A stretch of DNA of 52,108 bases from Gemmatimonas sp. (GCA_011390935.1 JAABRL010000006.1:2840-54947), one strand, 5' to 3'; positions 1 through 8,673 are shown, counted from the first letter of the stretch. Notes: a model not told the origin generated them from the letters alone. Program-made: numbers and translations.

Positions 1-380
1 CGCACATCGCGCGCCTTGTGCGAGGCCGGAAACACCTTGAGCAGCTCCGGTTCGTCGGACAGCGGAATGCCCACGTCGTTTTCGAAGAACCGCCGCTGTT
101 CGGCCAGCGGCCATGACCGCACGATGCGGCGCAGCGTGTTGGGCGAGGAGTCGGTCACGAAGCGTGATTCATCGAGCGACAGCGGCAGCACATTGCAGCG
201 GCCGCCACCGCTGATGAGAATCTTGCGCCCACCATCCTTGGTGCGCTCCACGAGCGTGGTGTGCGCACCATGCGTGGCGGCAAAGATGGCGGCCATGGTA
301 CCGGCTGCGCCGGCGCCGATGACCACGACGCGGCGCGGCGCCGAGGCCGAGATGCTGGACAGGTCTGAAGAATGAGGCAC
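1..380 (-). CDS. NAD(P)/FAD-dependent oxidoreductase, HI0933-like (partial, N-terminus only)
   Basis: The first 126 residues are visible; the rest lies beyond the left edge. The gene reads leftward from a GTG at 380-378. Residues 17-45 form a Rossmann FAD-binding beta-alpha-beta unit (VVVIGAGAAGTMAAI) ending in an acidic residue (LVE). It is followed by the GGRKILISGGGRCN signature that marks the HI0933-like flavoprotein family (BaiN/RdsA type), soluble FAD enzymes whose substrates are mostly unknown. No signal peptide is seen. The family assignment is firm; the reaction is not. It is divergent from the TonB receptor across 110 bp. A longer ATG frame starting at 387 is in another phase and is a shadow. 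Confidence 0.85.
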   Translation of the reverse strand, partial: MPHSSDLSSISASAPRRVVVIGAGAAGTMAAIFAATHGAHTTLVERTKDGGRKILISGGGRCNVLPLSLDESRFVTDSSPNTLRRIVRSWPLAEQRRFFENDVGIPLSDEPELLKVFPASHKARDV

Positions 381-417
381 AGTGCAAGCTACTCGGCGCG
401 TCCCGAGCGCGGCGGTG

Positions 418-447
418 TCAACAGCCACGGCGTCGGGCGCGTATTTT
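418..447 (+). promoter_or_regulatory. Possible promoter of the TonB-dependent receptor gene
   Basis: TCAACA at 418-423 matches the -35 consensus at four of six positions. It is followed, with an 18-bp spacer, by TATTTT at 442-447, the only A/T-rich hexamer in this 110-bp divergent gap. The receptor start at 491 has an AGGAG ribosome-binding site at 482-486. The call rests on position and base composition only. Confidence 0.3.
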
Positions 448-490
448 TCCGATCCCGCCCCGTCCTCCCACGACTGCAACCCAGGAGCCG

Positions 491-2536
491 ATGTCCCGCT
501 GCCGCCCGAGTCTCGTGTGCTGCCTGGCCCTCGCCGTCGGTGTCCCGCTTGGGACACATCGGCCACTGGCCGCCCAGGCCCGCCCCGACTCGGTCGCCCG
601 GCAGGACTCCGTCCGCCCACTCGGTGAGGTGCGCGTGCGCGCGGCCTACGCGCCTCGGGTCGTCGGCAGCGCCTCCGCGGTCACCATTGCCCCCGACTCC
701 ACGCCCATGGGTCAGACCGCACCGGTCATGGGCGAGGTGCTGCGGCAGATGCCGTTCCTGTACGTGCGACAGAACTCGCGCGGTGAGACCGAACTCTCCG
801 TGCGCGGTTCCGAATCGCGGCAGGCGGCCATGCTGTTCGAAGGGGTGCCGCTCACGCTCACGTGGGACGCCCGCACCGATGCGTCGGCCATTCCCCTCGC
901 CGGCGTGCAGCGCGTGGAGTACGTGCGCGGGCTGTCGTCGCTGCTGGCCGGTCCGAACGCCATCGGGGGTGTCGTATCGGCGGGGCTCTGGTCCGATCAC
1001 AATCCGGGCGCACGACCGGCACCGGAACTCCGCTTCGACGCACAGGGCGACCAGTTCGGCGCGATGCGCGCGTCCGCCGTGCTTGGCGGCGCCGTGCGTC
1101 ACTCCGAGACCAGTTCGGTGAGCGTGCGCGTGGGCGGTGGGCTGCGTGATACGCCGGGCTTCGCGCGGCCTGGCGACGTCACGGAGCCCGGCACGGTGGA
1201 CCGGCTACGCCTGAACACCGACCAGCGCAGCGTCGATCTCTTTGCCGGCGCACGCTACGAACACGTGCAGGGACGCTACCTGTCGGCCTTCGTGTCCGCC
1301 TTCGACGGGGAGCGGGGCGTCGCGCCCGAGTTGCACATCGACACGCCAAGACTGTGGCGCAATCCGGAAGTCACGCGACGCATTGCGTCGGTGACCGCGG
1401 GCACCGGCCATATACGCTCGCGATTCGGCATCGGCGACGTGGAGACAGCACTCAGCTACAATCAGGGCACGCTTGCGATCGACGGGTTTTCCGATCGTCG
1501 ATACCAGACCGTGGCGGACACCGAGTTCGGCAACGATCGCACGCTCTCGTTGCGCGCGCTGTTCGATCAGGAGCTCGGGCGCTTCGTGGTGCTGCGCGGC
1601 GCCTTCACCAACGCCGATATTCGGTATCTCGAAACCATCGGCAACGCCCCCGCGCTGCGATACGCGCAGCAGCTGCGCAGCGCCGCACTGGAGGCCGATA
1701 TCAACCCCACGCGCTTCGTCACGCTCACGGTGGGGCTGGCGCATGACGATGCCCAAACATCCGAAGCCGGCGGACGCGAGCCGCTCGGGCGCAAGAGCGG
1801 CCTCGGCTGGCGCAGCGGCGTCACCTGGTTTCTGCCGCAGCATGGACTTCGTCTGCACGCCTCGGCCAGCGAACGCCGCCGCTTTCCCGCGCTGCGCGAA
1901 CTCTACTCCGGTGCGCTCGGCCGCTTCGCCCCCAATCCCGCGCTGCGCCCCGAACTGTCGCGTGGCGCCGAGGTGGGCGCGACCGTGGCGCGTGCGGCGT
2001 TCGACCTCCAGGCGGTGGCGTTCACCTCACGCATCGACGACGCCATGGTGCGCATCACGCTCCCGGATCGACGGTTTCAGCGTGTGAATCGCGATCGCTT
2101 CACCAGTCATGGGCTCGAGCTCACGGGTGGTACGCGCATCGAATCGATGACACTGCGCGGCGACATCACCTGGCAGCAGGCGCGCATTGCCGATGCCTCG
2201 ATCACCGATGCCACGCTGCGCCTGCCCGAGGACGTGCCGAGCGTGTTCGGCTCCCTGCTCGCCACGCTGCCGATTTCGGATGAGTCGGAGGCGATGTTCC
2301 GCCTGCGCGCACAGGGCGACACACGCTGCACCAATCCCGGCACCGGCAGTCTCGACCGGCAGCGCGGTGCGCAGGCGCTCGACGTGGGGGTGGAACGCCG
2401 CTGGATTCCCACCGGGTTTCTGCGGCGTGCGCGCGTGCTCTTTCTGGTGGAGAACGTGTTCGACCGCGCGATCTACGACAAATGCGGACTGCCGCAACCG
2501 GGGCGCACGGCGCGCGTGGGGATCAGTATGGGGTGA
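491..2536 (+). CDS. TonB-dependent outer-membrane receptor
   Basis: This 681-residue protein starts at an ATG preceded by AGGAG. A signal peptide runs to about residue 29 (ends PLAAQ). After it, GEVRVRAAY resembles a TonB box, and residues about 55-165 form the plug domain (MGEVLRQMPFLYVRQNSRGETELSVRGSE is split across its core). The rest, to the C-terminal IYDKCGLPQPGRTARVGISMG region, shows the alternating aromatic/hydrophobic strands of a 22-strand barrel, with a final NVFDRAIYD-type strand. Two cysteines near the end (DTRCTN and YDKCGLP) could form a loop disulphide. The substrate is unknown. It sits 263 bp before the glucan locus, but that locus has its own promoter and operator, so membership in it is unproven. 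It lacks the N-terminal SusC-type extension and no SusD neighbour is present. Confidence 0.9.
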   Translation: MSRCRPSLVCCLALAVGVPLGTHRPLAAQARPDSVARQDSVRPLGEVRVRAAYAPRVVGSASAVTIAPDSTPMGQTAPVMGEVLRQMPFLYVRQNSRGETELSVRGSESRQAAMLFEGVPLTLTWDARTDASAIPLAGVQRVEYVRGLSSLLAGPNAIGGVVSAGLWSDHNPGARPAPELRFDAQGDQFGAMRASAVLGGAVRHSETSSVSVRVGGGLRDTPGFARPGDVTEPGTVDRLRLNTDQRSVDLFAGARYEHVQGRYLSAFVSAFDGERGVAPELHIDTPRLWRNPEVTRRIASVTAGTGHIRSRFGIGDVETALSYNQGTLAIDGFSDRRYQTVADTEFGNDRTLSLRALFDQELGRFVVLRGAFTNADIRYLETIGNAPALRYAQQLRSAALEADINPTRFVTLTVGLAHDDAQTSEAGGREPLGRKSGLGWRSGVTWFLPQHGLRLHASASERRRFPALRELYSGALGRFAPNPALRPELSRGAEVGATVARAAFDLQAVAFTSRIDDAMVRITLPDRRFQRVNRDRFTSHGLELTGGTRIESMTLRGDITWQQARIADASITDATLRLPEDVPSVFGSLLATLPISDESEAMFRLRAQGDTRCTNPGTGSLDRQRGAQALDVGVERRWIPTGFLRRARVLFLVENVFDRAIYDKCGLPQPGRTARVGISMG

Positions 2537-2546
2537 ACCCGTGGCG

Positions 2547-2573
2547 GGCGACGGTCGACCATCAAACGTCGCC
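2547..2573 (+). terminator. Possible hairpin after the TonB receptor gene
   Basis: GGCGACG (2547-2553) and CGTCGCC (2567-2573) are perfect 7-bp inverted arms around a 13-nt loop, starting 11 nt after the receptor stop. There is no T-run, so this would have to be a non-canonical terminator; it may also be chance in GC-rich sequence. Confidence 0.25.
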
Positions 2574-2680
2574 TCAGCCGCACTCCGGCGCACGAACCTG
2601 GCCGCGACGTTGGGATGGGCCCACGGCCAGGCGGCTCATCTCCCCCGTGCTCAAACTGAGGGCGCCCCCGCAACTCGTTC

Positions 2681-2709
2681 TTGACACATTCGACGGCCGG
2701 CGGCATACT
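2681..2709 (+). promoter_or_regulatory. Sigma-70-type promoter of the glucan-locus lipoprotein gene
   Basis: A perfect TTGACA -35 box (2681-2686) is followed by a 17-bp spacer and CATACT (2704-2709), five of six bases of TATACT. The expected start of transcription, near 2716, lies inside the 23-bp palindrome described next, so a bound repressor would block this promoter directly. It is the best promoter in the window by consensus. Confidence 0.75.
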
Positions 2710-2730
2710 TTGTTCGGTAAGCAAACAAAG
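2708..2730 (+). promoter_or_regulatory. Operator palindrome, site 1 (probable ROK repressor site)
   Basis: The half-sites are CTTTGTTCGG (2708-2717) and GCAAACAAAG (2721-2730), separated by three bases. The outer seven bases of each arm are perfectly complementary (CTTTGTT / AACAAAG). The same element, identical at 20 of 23 positions and differing only in the three central bases, lies at 15946-15968 before the leftward operon. Known ROK repressor sites, such as Bacillus XylR, have similar TTTGTT...AACAAA arms, and a ROK repressor is encoded at 4745. Seen: the repeat and its position over the -10 box. Inferred: the protein that binds it. Confidence 0.75.
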
Positions 2731-2799
2731 CCCCCCGCCGACGTCCGCTCAGGACCATCGCTCGGCGCGGGACCTCCGCCCCCTCCTCGGAGTTGTCAG

Positions 2800-4701
2800 A
2801 TGCCCCCGCGATCGTTTGCACGTTCCCTCGTCGCCGTGATGGGGGCGTCGATCGTCTTGGCCGCGTGCAGTCGCGACCTCAGTCTGCTCGAGCCGGCGCC
2901 GTTCCCCAACGAGCCTGGCATTTTCATCGATGGCTTCGCCCCAGGCCTCGGCTTTCAGGCGTTCGCCGGCTCCAAGACCGATGCCGTGCAAATCGACGCG
3001 GCGACGAAGTTCCGAGGCGCGAATGCGATGCGAGTGACCGTGCCGGCCCCGGGCGACGCGAGCGGTGCGTACGCCGGGGGCGCGTTCGTGAGCAACGTGC
3101 CGCGCGACCTGCGCGAGTTCGACGCGCTCACCTTCTGGGTGCGGGCCAGCACGGGCGGTCAGCGCCTCAACGTGGCCGGTCTGGGCAACGACAACACCGG
3201 GACGTCGCGCTTCACCGCCGAACGCAGCAATATCCCGCTCACGACCAGCTGGCAGAAGGTCGTCATTCCCATTCCGCTCGCCGAGCGGCTGGACGCGGAA
3301 CAGGGGATGTTCTTCTTCGCCGCCGGGCCGGACAATGGCATCGGCTACGATCTCTGGATCGACGAGCTCAAGTACGAAACGCTCGGCACCATTCGCACAC
3401 CGCGTCCCGCGATTACGCCCGCGACACTGCGCGCGCAGGTCGGGGCCACGCTCACGATCACCGGCACGTCGCTCACGGTGGACGTGGACGGTGCCGACGT
3501 GAGCGTGTCCGCAGCCCCGTCGTACTTCACGTTCACGTCGGCTGATCCATCGGTTGCCACCGTGGACCAGAACGGCCTGGTGACGGTGGTGAGTGCGGGG
3601 ACCACGAGCATTACCGCCTCGCTCGGTGACGTCGCCGCGACAGGGGCGATCACGGTGGCCACCGAAATTCCGCCGTCAGTGGCCGCGCCCACACCCACGC
3701 GCCCCGCGGCTGACGTCATCTCGCTCTACAGCAACGCGTACAGCAACGTGCCCGTGGACACCTGGTCGGCCGACTGGGATCAGGCCGACGTGAGCGATAC
3801 GCAGATCGCGGGCAATGCGGTGAAGCGGTATACCAACCTCACGTTCGCCGGCATCGAGTTCGTCTCGCAGCCGGTGAATGCGACCAGCATGACGCACCTG
3901 CATGTGGATCTGCTTCCCACAAGCGCGGCCACGTTCCGCATCAAGCTGGTGGACTTCGGTCCGAACGGCGTGTTCGGTGGTGGCGACGACAGCGAGCATG
4001 AGGTCACCGTATCGAGCACGGGTGCTCCCGGCACGTGGAGCAGCTTCGACATTCCGCTCAGCACCTTCACGGGCCTCAGCGGACGCAGTCGGCTCGCCCA
4101 GATGATCATCTCGAGCACGGCCGGCACCGTGTACCTCGACAACCTGTACTTCTACCGAGAGGGCGCGCCGCCGCCGCCCTCGGGTGGGCCTGCCGCACCA
4201 GCCCCAGCGCCCACGTTCCCCGCCGCCGATGTGATCTCGCTCTTCAGCGACGCGTACCCCAACGTCACCGTGGACACCTGGTCGGCGCCGTGGGATGATG
4301 CCAACGTGGAAGACGTCACCATCGCTGGCAACGCCGTGAAGAAGTACACGAACTTCGTCTTCGCCGGCATCGAGTTCACCTCGGCGCCGATCAACGCGAC
4401 GGCGATGACGCACTTCTCCATGGACATCTGGACGGCCGATCCGACTGCCTCCCCGGCGATCTTCAAGATCAAGCTCGTGGATTTCGGAGCGAACGGGGCA
4501 TTTGGCGGAGGCGACGACGTGGAGCATGAACTCACCTTCACCGCCGCAACCACGCCCGCGCTCGCCACGGGCCAGTGGGTGCGCCTGGACATTCCGCTGT
4601 CCGCGTTCACCGGGCTCACCACGCGTGGACATCTGGCGCAGTTGATCCTGGTGTCCGACCCCAATACGGTCTATGTCGACAACGTGCTGTTGCACAAGTG
4701 A
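2800..4701 (+). CDS. Secreted lipoprotein with two tandem glucan-binding-type modules and a Big_2 domain
   Basis: The start is ATG 2800 (GGAG at about 2790), which gives 633 residues beginning with a lipoprotein signal (VLAAC, lipid-accepting Cys23). An ATG frame running back to 2482 would cross the promoter and operator and is rejected. Residues about 42-197 form a beta-sandwich, carbohydrate-module-like domain. About 199-289 is a bacterial Ig-like (Big_2) domain (ADPSVATVDQNGLVTV). About 297-453 and 469-633 are two copies of a module that starts PAADVISL and contains TWSA.WD, AGNAVK.YTN, IKLVDFG.NG.FGGGDD and ends in VYVDNVLLHK or its equivalent. Similar modules, as I recall them, occur in lipoproteins of laminarin-utilisation loci in marine bacteria. 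The likely role is surface capture of beta-glucan for the co-regulated hydrolases. No catalytic domain is visible. Confidence 0.8.
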   Translation: MPPRSFARSLVAVMGASIVLAACSRDLSLLEPAPFPNEPGIFIDGFAPGLGFQAFAGSKTDAVQIDAATKFRGANAMRVTVPAPGDASGAYAGGAFVSNVPRDLREFDALTFWVRASTGGQRLNVAGLGNDNTGTSRFTAERSNIPLTTSWQKVVIPIPLAERLDAEQGMFFFAAGPDNGIGYDLWIDELKYETLGTIRTPRPAITPATLRAQVGATLTITGTSLTVDVDGADVSVSAAPSYFTFTSADPSVATVDQNGLVTVVSAGTTSITASLGDVAATGAITVATEIPPSVAAPTPTRPAADVISLYSNAYSNVPVDTWSADWDQADVSDTQIAGNAVKRYTNLTFAGIEFVSQPVNATSMTHLHVDLLPTSAATFRIKLVDFGPNGVFGGGDDSEHEVTVSSTGAPGTWSSFDIPLSTFTGLSGRSRLAQMIISSTAGTVYLDNLYFYREGAPPPPSGGPAAPAPAPTFPAADVISLFSDAYPNVTVDTWSAPWDDANVEDVTIAGNAVKKYTNFVFAGIEFTSAPINATAMTHFSMDIWTADPTASPAIFKIKLVDFGANGAFGGGDDVEHELTFTAATTPALATGQWVRLDIPLSAFTGLTTRGHLAQLILVSDPNTVYVDNVLLHK

Positions 4702-4744
4702 CCTGGACCTTGGCGCGGCGCCCCCGCGCCCCTACGGGGAAGTG

Positions 4745-5992
4745 ATGAGCGAACGTTCCGAACTGGAGACCGCAGGCACGGACGTGCTGCCGGCGTCCAC
4801 GCGCCCATCCGCGCTGGCCGACGACGTGCTGCGCATGATCTGGACGGAGCGCACGATCTCGCGCGCCGAAATTGCGAGACGCGCCAATCTGTCGCGCTCC
4901 ACCGTGTCGGAGCTGGTGGCGTTTCTGCTCTCCACCGGCCTCGTCTCCGAGGCGGGCGTGGGCGCCTCACGCGGGGGTCGCCGTCCGATCAATCTGGAGT
5001 TTCAGGATGAGGCCTGTGTCATCGTCGGCCTCGACATCGGGGCCACGCACCTCACCGCCGTGCTCACGGACCTGCGCGGGCGCGTACTGGCCGCGGAGTA
5101 CCGGGAGTGGCCCGTGCGCACCGATCCGGACGGAACGCGCGCGCTCGCGATCGAACTCATCGTGGCCTGCCTGGCCAAGCGGGCTGACGTCTCGCGTTCG
5201 CTGCTCGGCATTGGTATCGCGGTGCCGAGTCCCGTTGATCCGCGTCATCCGGAGCGACTTTCCCCGCTGGTAATGCCGGATTGGGGCGGACGCAACGGCT
5301 TCGACGTGATCCAATCGCGTTTTGGTGTGCCGTTGTTCATCGACAACGACGCCAACCTCGGCGCGCTCGCCGAACAGTGGTGGGGGGCGGGACGTGGTGT
5401 GCCGGATTTCGCCTACATCAAGGTGGCGACCGGTGTGGGCTCCGGCCATGTGATCGAAGGACGTGTACGCCGTGGTGCCACGGGGGTCGCCGGAGAAATC
5501 GGACACGTCGCCATCGATCCGCGCGGCGACCAGTGCGCGTGCGGCAATCGAGGCTGCCTCGTCACATTCGTTGGCGCAAACGCCCTCGTGGAGCGTGCTC
5601 GCACACTGCTTCCCGATTTTCCGGCGTCGTCCCTCGCGTCTGTTCCGCTCACGATCGAAGTGATCGAAGCCGCGGCCATCGCCGACGATCCGCTCGCCGT
5701 CCAGGTGGTGTCGGAAGCCGCGGAGTATCTCGGCATCGCGATCGCCGGTATGCTCAACCTCATGAACCCGGGCGCCGTGATCATTGGCGGTGGCCTCTCA
5801 CGCGTCGGCCATCGATTGCTCGCGCCGCTTCGCGAAGTCGTGTTGCGTCGCACGTTCGTGAGTGCCGTGGCCGCGTCGGAGATCAAGCACAGTGACCTTG
5901 GACCGCTCGGCGTTGCCGTCGGGGCCGCCACACTCGCGCTTGAAGCCGCTCTGGCAGACCCGTCGCTCTTTCCGTCCATCGGCGCTCGATAG
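4745..5992 (+). CDS. ROK-family transcriptional repressor (NagC/XylR type)
   Basis: This 415-residue protein starts at ATG 4745, right after a GGGGAAG ribosome-binding site, 43 bp behind the lipoprotein gene. Residues about 25-68 form a winged helix-turn-helix (ISRAEIARRANLSRSTVSELV). The sugar-kinase-like ROK fold follows: phosphate loop GLDIGATHLTAVLTD at about 95-109, FIDNDANLGALAE with the conserved Asp, and a zinc site made of H254 (GEIGH) and C264, C266 and C271 (CACGNRGC). The Glu that usually follows the last Cys is Leu-Val here. The N-terminal DNA-binding domain makes it a regulator rather than a glucokinase. Its inducer is probably glucose or a short gluco-oligosaccharide. It sits between genes of the glucan locus and is the natural candidate to bind the paired operators at 2708 and 15946. 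Confidence 0.9.
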   Translation: MSERSELETAGTDVLPASTRPSALADDVLRMIWTERTISRAEIARRANLSRSTVSELVAFLLSTGLVSEAGVGASRGGRRPINLEFQDEACVIVGLDIGATHLTAVLTDLRGRVLAAEYREWPVRTDPDGTRALAIELIVACLAKRADVSRSLLGIGIAVPSPVDPRHPERLSPLVMPDWGGRNGFDVIQSRFGVPLFIDNDANLGALAEQWWGAGRGVPDFAYIKVATGVGSGHVIEGRVRRGATGVAGEIGHVAIDPRGDQCACGNRGCLVTFVGANALVERARTLLPDFPASSLASVPLTIEVIEAAAIADDPLAVQVVSEAAEYLGIAIAGMLNLMNPGAVIIGGGLSRVGHRLLAPLREVVLRRTFVSAVAASEIKHSDLGPLGVAVGAATLALEAALADPSLFPSIGAR

Positions 5993-6015
5993 CGCGCCCG
6001 ATCCCCCCACTTGCC

Positions 6016-6813
6016 ATGCGCCATTCTCCACTCCTCCTCGCCGCGCTCGCGGCTACCCTGGTCGGATGCGGCAGCACGGAGCCGTCAGGCGAATGGTCGC
6101 TCGTGTGGTCGGATGAGTTCGACGGCGCAGCCGGCACGCTGCCCGATGCCACCAACTGGCGCTTCGACGTGGGCACGGGCTGGGGAAACCAGCAGCTCGA
6201 GTTCGATACCGATCGCGCAACCAATGCCTCGATGGACGGGAGTGGTCACCTCGCCATCACCGCGCGTCAGGAGTCGTTCAACGGCAGCGCCTACACGTCC
6301 GCGCGCATCACCACGGAAGGCAAGCGCGAGTTTCGATACGGCCGAATCGCCGCGCGCATCAAGCTGCCGGTGGGTCAGGGCATCTGGCCGGCCTTCTGGC
6401 TGCTCGGCACCAACATCACCACCGTCGGCTGGCCGCAGTCGGGTGAGATCGATGTCATGGAGTATCGGGGGCAGGAACCGCGCGTCGTACTCGGTAGCGT
6501 ACATGGCCCCGGATACTCCGGCGGCAATGCCATCACGCGACGCTATGAAATGCAGCAGGCGCGCTTCGATGATGACTTTCACGAGTTCAGCATCGAGTGG
6601 AAGGCCGATCAGATCGACTTCTTCGTGGATCGAACGCTGTATCACACGGTGCGCCGCAGCGACGTCCGCGGCGACTGGGTGTTCAATCAGCCGTTCTACA
6701 TCATCCTCAACGTGGCCGTGGGCGGGACATTCGTGGGGCCACCGAATGCGCAGACACGATTCCCGCAGGTGATGCTCGTGGACTGGGTGCGGGTGTACGA
6801 GCGCGGCCAGTGA
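6016..6813 (+). CDS. GH16 endo-beta-1,3-glucanase (laminarinase-type) lipoprotein
   Basis: This 265-residue protein has a lipoprotein signal with lipobox LVGC (Cys18), so it should be anchored to a membrane facing the periplasm or cell surface. The rest is one GH16 jelly-roll domain. It contains WSDEFDG near the N-terminus, GEIDVMEYRG with nucleophile E144, D146 and acid/base E149, then HEFSIEW and a C-terminal VDWVRVYE strand. The EIDxxE pattern with a methionine insertion is typical of the laminarinase subgroup (GH16_3). It would cut internal beta-1,3 (or mixed-linkage) bonds, producing oligosaccharides for the downstream symporter and the GH3 enzymes. It lies 23 bp after the ROK gene, and the symporter GTG start overlaps its stop. 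The family is certain; the exact glucan is inferred. Confidence 0.92.
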   Translation: MRHSPLLLAALAATLVGCGSTEPSGEWSLVWSDEFDGAAGTLPDATNWRFDVGTGWGNQQLEFDTDRATNASMDGSGHLAITARQESFNGSAYTSARITTEGKREFRYGRIAARIKLPVGQGIWPAFWLLGTNITTVGWPQSGEIDVMEYRGQEPRVVLGSVHGPGYSGGNAITRRYEMQQARFDDDFHEFSIEWKADQIDFFVDRTLYHTVRRSDVRGDWVFNQPFYIILNVAVGGTFVGPPNAQTRFPQVMLVDWVRVYERGQ

Positions 6814-8345
6814 GTATTGCCTCGCGCTGGCGCGCCCTGTCGCAGCTCGCCATTTCGGCGTGGCATGCGCGCATGGACGATTCGGGCAAGACGGGCTTCA
6901 CCACACAGTTCCCCACCGCCAGCGCCGACCGGATTTCGTTCCCGCGCAAGATCGCGTACGGCATGGGCGCCTTCGTGAACAACATGCTCGCTGCGGCTAT
7001 CGGCGGCATGGTGATCGTGCTCAACCTTGGCCTCGGCATGAATCCGGCCCTGGTGGGTCTGCTGGGCGCGCTGCCGCGTATCACGGATGCACTCACCGAT
7101 CCGCTGATGGGCTACGTCTCCGACAACACCAACTCGAAGTGGGGACGGAGACGGCCGTACATCTTCGGTGGTGCGATCGCGGCTGGCGTGATCTACGCCG
7201 CGCTCTGGCAGCTGCCGATCGGGCGCAGTGAGAGCTTCTACTTCTGGTACTTCCTCACCGGCTCGATCGTGTTCTACCTCGCCTACACGGTATTTGCGAC
7301 ACCGTGGGTGGCGCTGGGCTATGAACTCACCCCCGACTATCACGAACGCACGCGCCTCATGGGCGTGCAGAACTTCATCGGGCAGCTCGCGTATCTGGTG
7401 TCGCCATGGTTCCTGTGGATCATGACGCACAAGCCGTGGTTCGAGGATCAGGTGGCTGGCGCGGCCGGACTGGCGATCGGCATCGGGGTGGTGACCATCG
7501 GCGTAGGCGTGCTCCCCGCGATCTTTCTGCGCGAACGATTCGTGGCGGTGGCCAGTGACCCGAGTGCGGCGAAGGAGTCCGGCCTTGCCGCCCTGCGCCG
7601 CAACATGACGCAGTTCTTTGCAGGCTTCGGCACCACGCTGCGCTCGAAACCGTTCCTCAAGCTGTGCGCGGCCACGTTCCTGGTGTTCAACGGCTTCATC
7701 ATGATCTCGTCGTTTCAGACGTACGTGATCATCTACTACGTGTTCGGCGGTGATCAGGAGATGGGATCACGCTATGCGGGGTACGCCGGTACGCTCGGCG
7801 CCGCGTCCACGTTTGCCGTCATCTTCATCGTGACGTGGCTCAGCACGCGACTGGGCAAGCGCAAGGCGTTCTTTGCCTCGACAGGCATTTCGATCGTGGG
7901 GTACGGGCTCAAGTGGTTCTTCTACAATCCGGAGTACCCCATGCTGCTGCTGATCCCCGTGCCGCTCATGGCCTTCGGTTTGGGCGGCCTCTTCACGCTC
8001 ATGGGATCGATGATCGCCGATGTCGTCGATGTGGACGAACTCGAAACGCACCAGCGGCGCGAGGGGATGTTCGGCTCGATCTACTGGTGGGTCGTGAAGC
8101 TCGGCATGGCCGCCGCGCTCGCGGCCGGTGGATTCCTGCTCAACGCCACGGGCTTCGACGTGGCCCTCGGCGGTACACAATCGACGCAGACGATTCTGCT
8201 CATGCGCATCTTCGACGCCGTCATCCCCATGGTGGCTTCCGGGCTCGCCATCTGGGCCGTGGCCACGTACCCGATCACCGAAGAGCGGGCGCATGCGACG
8301 CGCACCGAGCTGGAAAACCGCCGCGGCGCGCCGGTGGCGGCGTAG
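6810..8345 (+). CDS. Sugar:cation symporter, GPH/MelB-type MFS transporter
   Basis: The protein is an inner-membrane permease with about 12 hydrophobic segments. The GPH signature is split between TM2 and TM3 as DALTDPLMGYVSDN followed by GRRRPYI, and a second-half loop contains FGLGGLFTLMGSMIADVVD. I give the GTG start at 6810 because it overlaps the GH16 stop (GTGA), a coupling used repeatedly in this window; it yields 511 residues. ATG 6873 (490 residues, MDDSGKTGF) is an equally serious alternative, because most GPH proteins begin 10-30 residues before TM1. It probably imports glucose or beta-gluco-oligosaccharides for the cytoplasmic GH3 enzymes. The neighbours support a gluco-oligosaccharide; the sequence alone does not fix the substrate. 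Confidence 0.88.
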   Translation: MSIASRWRALSQLAISAWHARMDDSGKTGFTTQFPTASADRISFPRKIAYGMGAFVNNMLAAAIGGMVIVLNLGLGMNPALVGLLGALPRITDALTDPLMGYVSDNTNSKWGRRRPYIFGGAIAAGVIYAALWQLPIGRSESFYFWYFLTGSIVFYLAYTVFATPWVALGYELTPDYHERTRLMGVQNFIGQLAYLVSPWFLWIMTHKPWFEDQVAGAAGLAIGIGVVTIGVGVLPAIFLRERFVAVASDPSAAKESGLAALRRNMTQFFAGFGTTLRSKPFLKLCAATFLVFNGFIMISSFQTYVIIYYVFGGDQEMGSRYAGYAGTLGAASTFAVIFIVTWLSTRLGKRKAFFASTGISIVGYGLKWFFYNPEYPMLLLIPVPLMAFGLGGLFTLMGSMIADVVDVDELETHQRREGMFGSIYWWVVKLGMAAALAAGGFLLNATGFDVALGGTQSTQTILLMRIFDAVIPMVASGLAIWAVATYPITEERAHATRTELENRRGAPVAA

Positions 8346-8372
8346 CGATACGTAGTGCGCGGTCGGCGGTCC

Positions 8373-8402
8373 ACGGCACCGCGGCGTACGTCGCGGTGCC
8401 GT
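8373..8402. terminator. Strong stem-loop between convergent genes, possible two-way terminator
   Basis: ACGGCACCGCG (8373-8383) and CGCGGTGCCGT (8392-8402) form a perfect 11-bp stem with an 8-nt loop, 28 nt after the symporter stop and about 270 nt beyond the leftward GH3 stop. There is no T-tract on either side, so termination would be of the GC-hairpin kind. The perfect length of the arms makes chance unlikely. Confidence 0.5.
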
Positions 8403-8421
8403 ACAGGTAGGGAACTGCGAA

Positions 8422-8615
8422 AGACGCGAAGGCGCGAGAGACGCGATGGACGCGAAAACAGCACGCTTGGCGGCCAGTTCGGAGCTGGCCCCGGCTGTGG
8501 TCCTGGTTCTGATTCAGAACGAAGCAGTCCAGCATCGTTCCGCCGTTTACATACGACGTCCTGTGCCCCTGCATGTAGTGTTCGCGTTCATCGCGTCTCT
8601 CGCGCCATCGCGTCT
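8422..8615. repeat. MITE- or REP-like element with 33-bp inverted ends in the 328-bp gap 8346-8673
   Basis: The only gap above 300 bp contains no gene. Bases 8422-8454 and 8583-8615 are inverted copies of a 33-bp sequence with two mismatches, built from short GACGCGA/GGCGCGAGA units. Between them are two further perfect 6-bp stems: GGCCAG/CTGGCC (8472-8490) and GTTCTG/CAGAAC (8506-8520). The GACGCGAAGG-type wording resembles short intergenic repeats that recur in many bacterial genomes. It could be a non-autonomous mobile element or a structured 3' end for both convergent operons. No transposase or clear target duplication is visible. Confidence 0.55.
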
Positions 8616-8673
8616 ATAGCCGTTGCTGTTGCTGTTACGCGAGCCCTGAACCTCGAGGCCCGGCTACGCGCTA

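Noticed and set aside
416..421. Perfect TTGACA on the minus strand before the flavoprotein gene
   Set aside because: No acceptable -10 hexamer lies 16-19 bp downstream, so I could not support a promoter.
2482..2799. N-terminal extension of the lipoprotein reading frame
   Set aside because: It would cross the receptor stop, a strong promoter and the operator; the lipoprotein signal begins at 2800 with a good ribosome-binding site.
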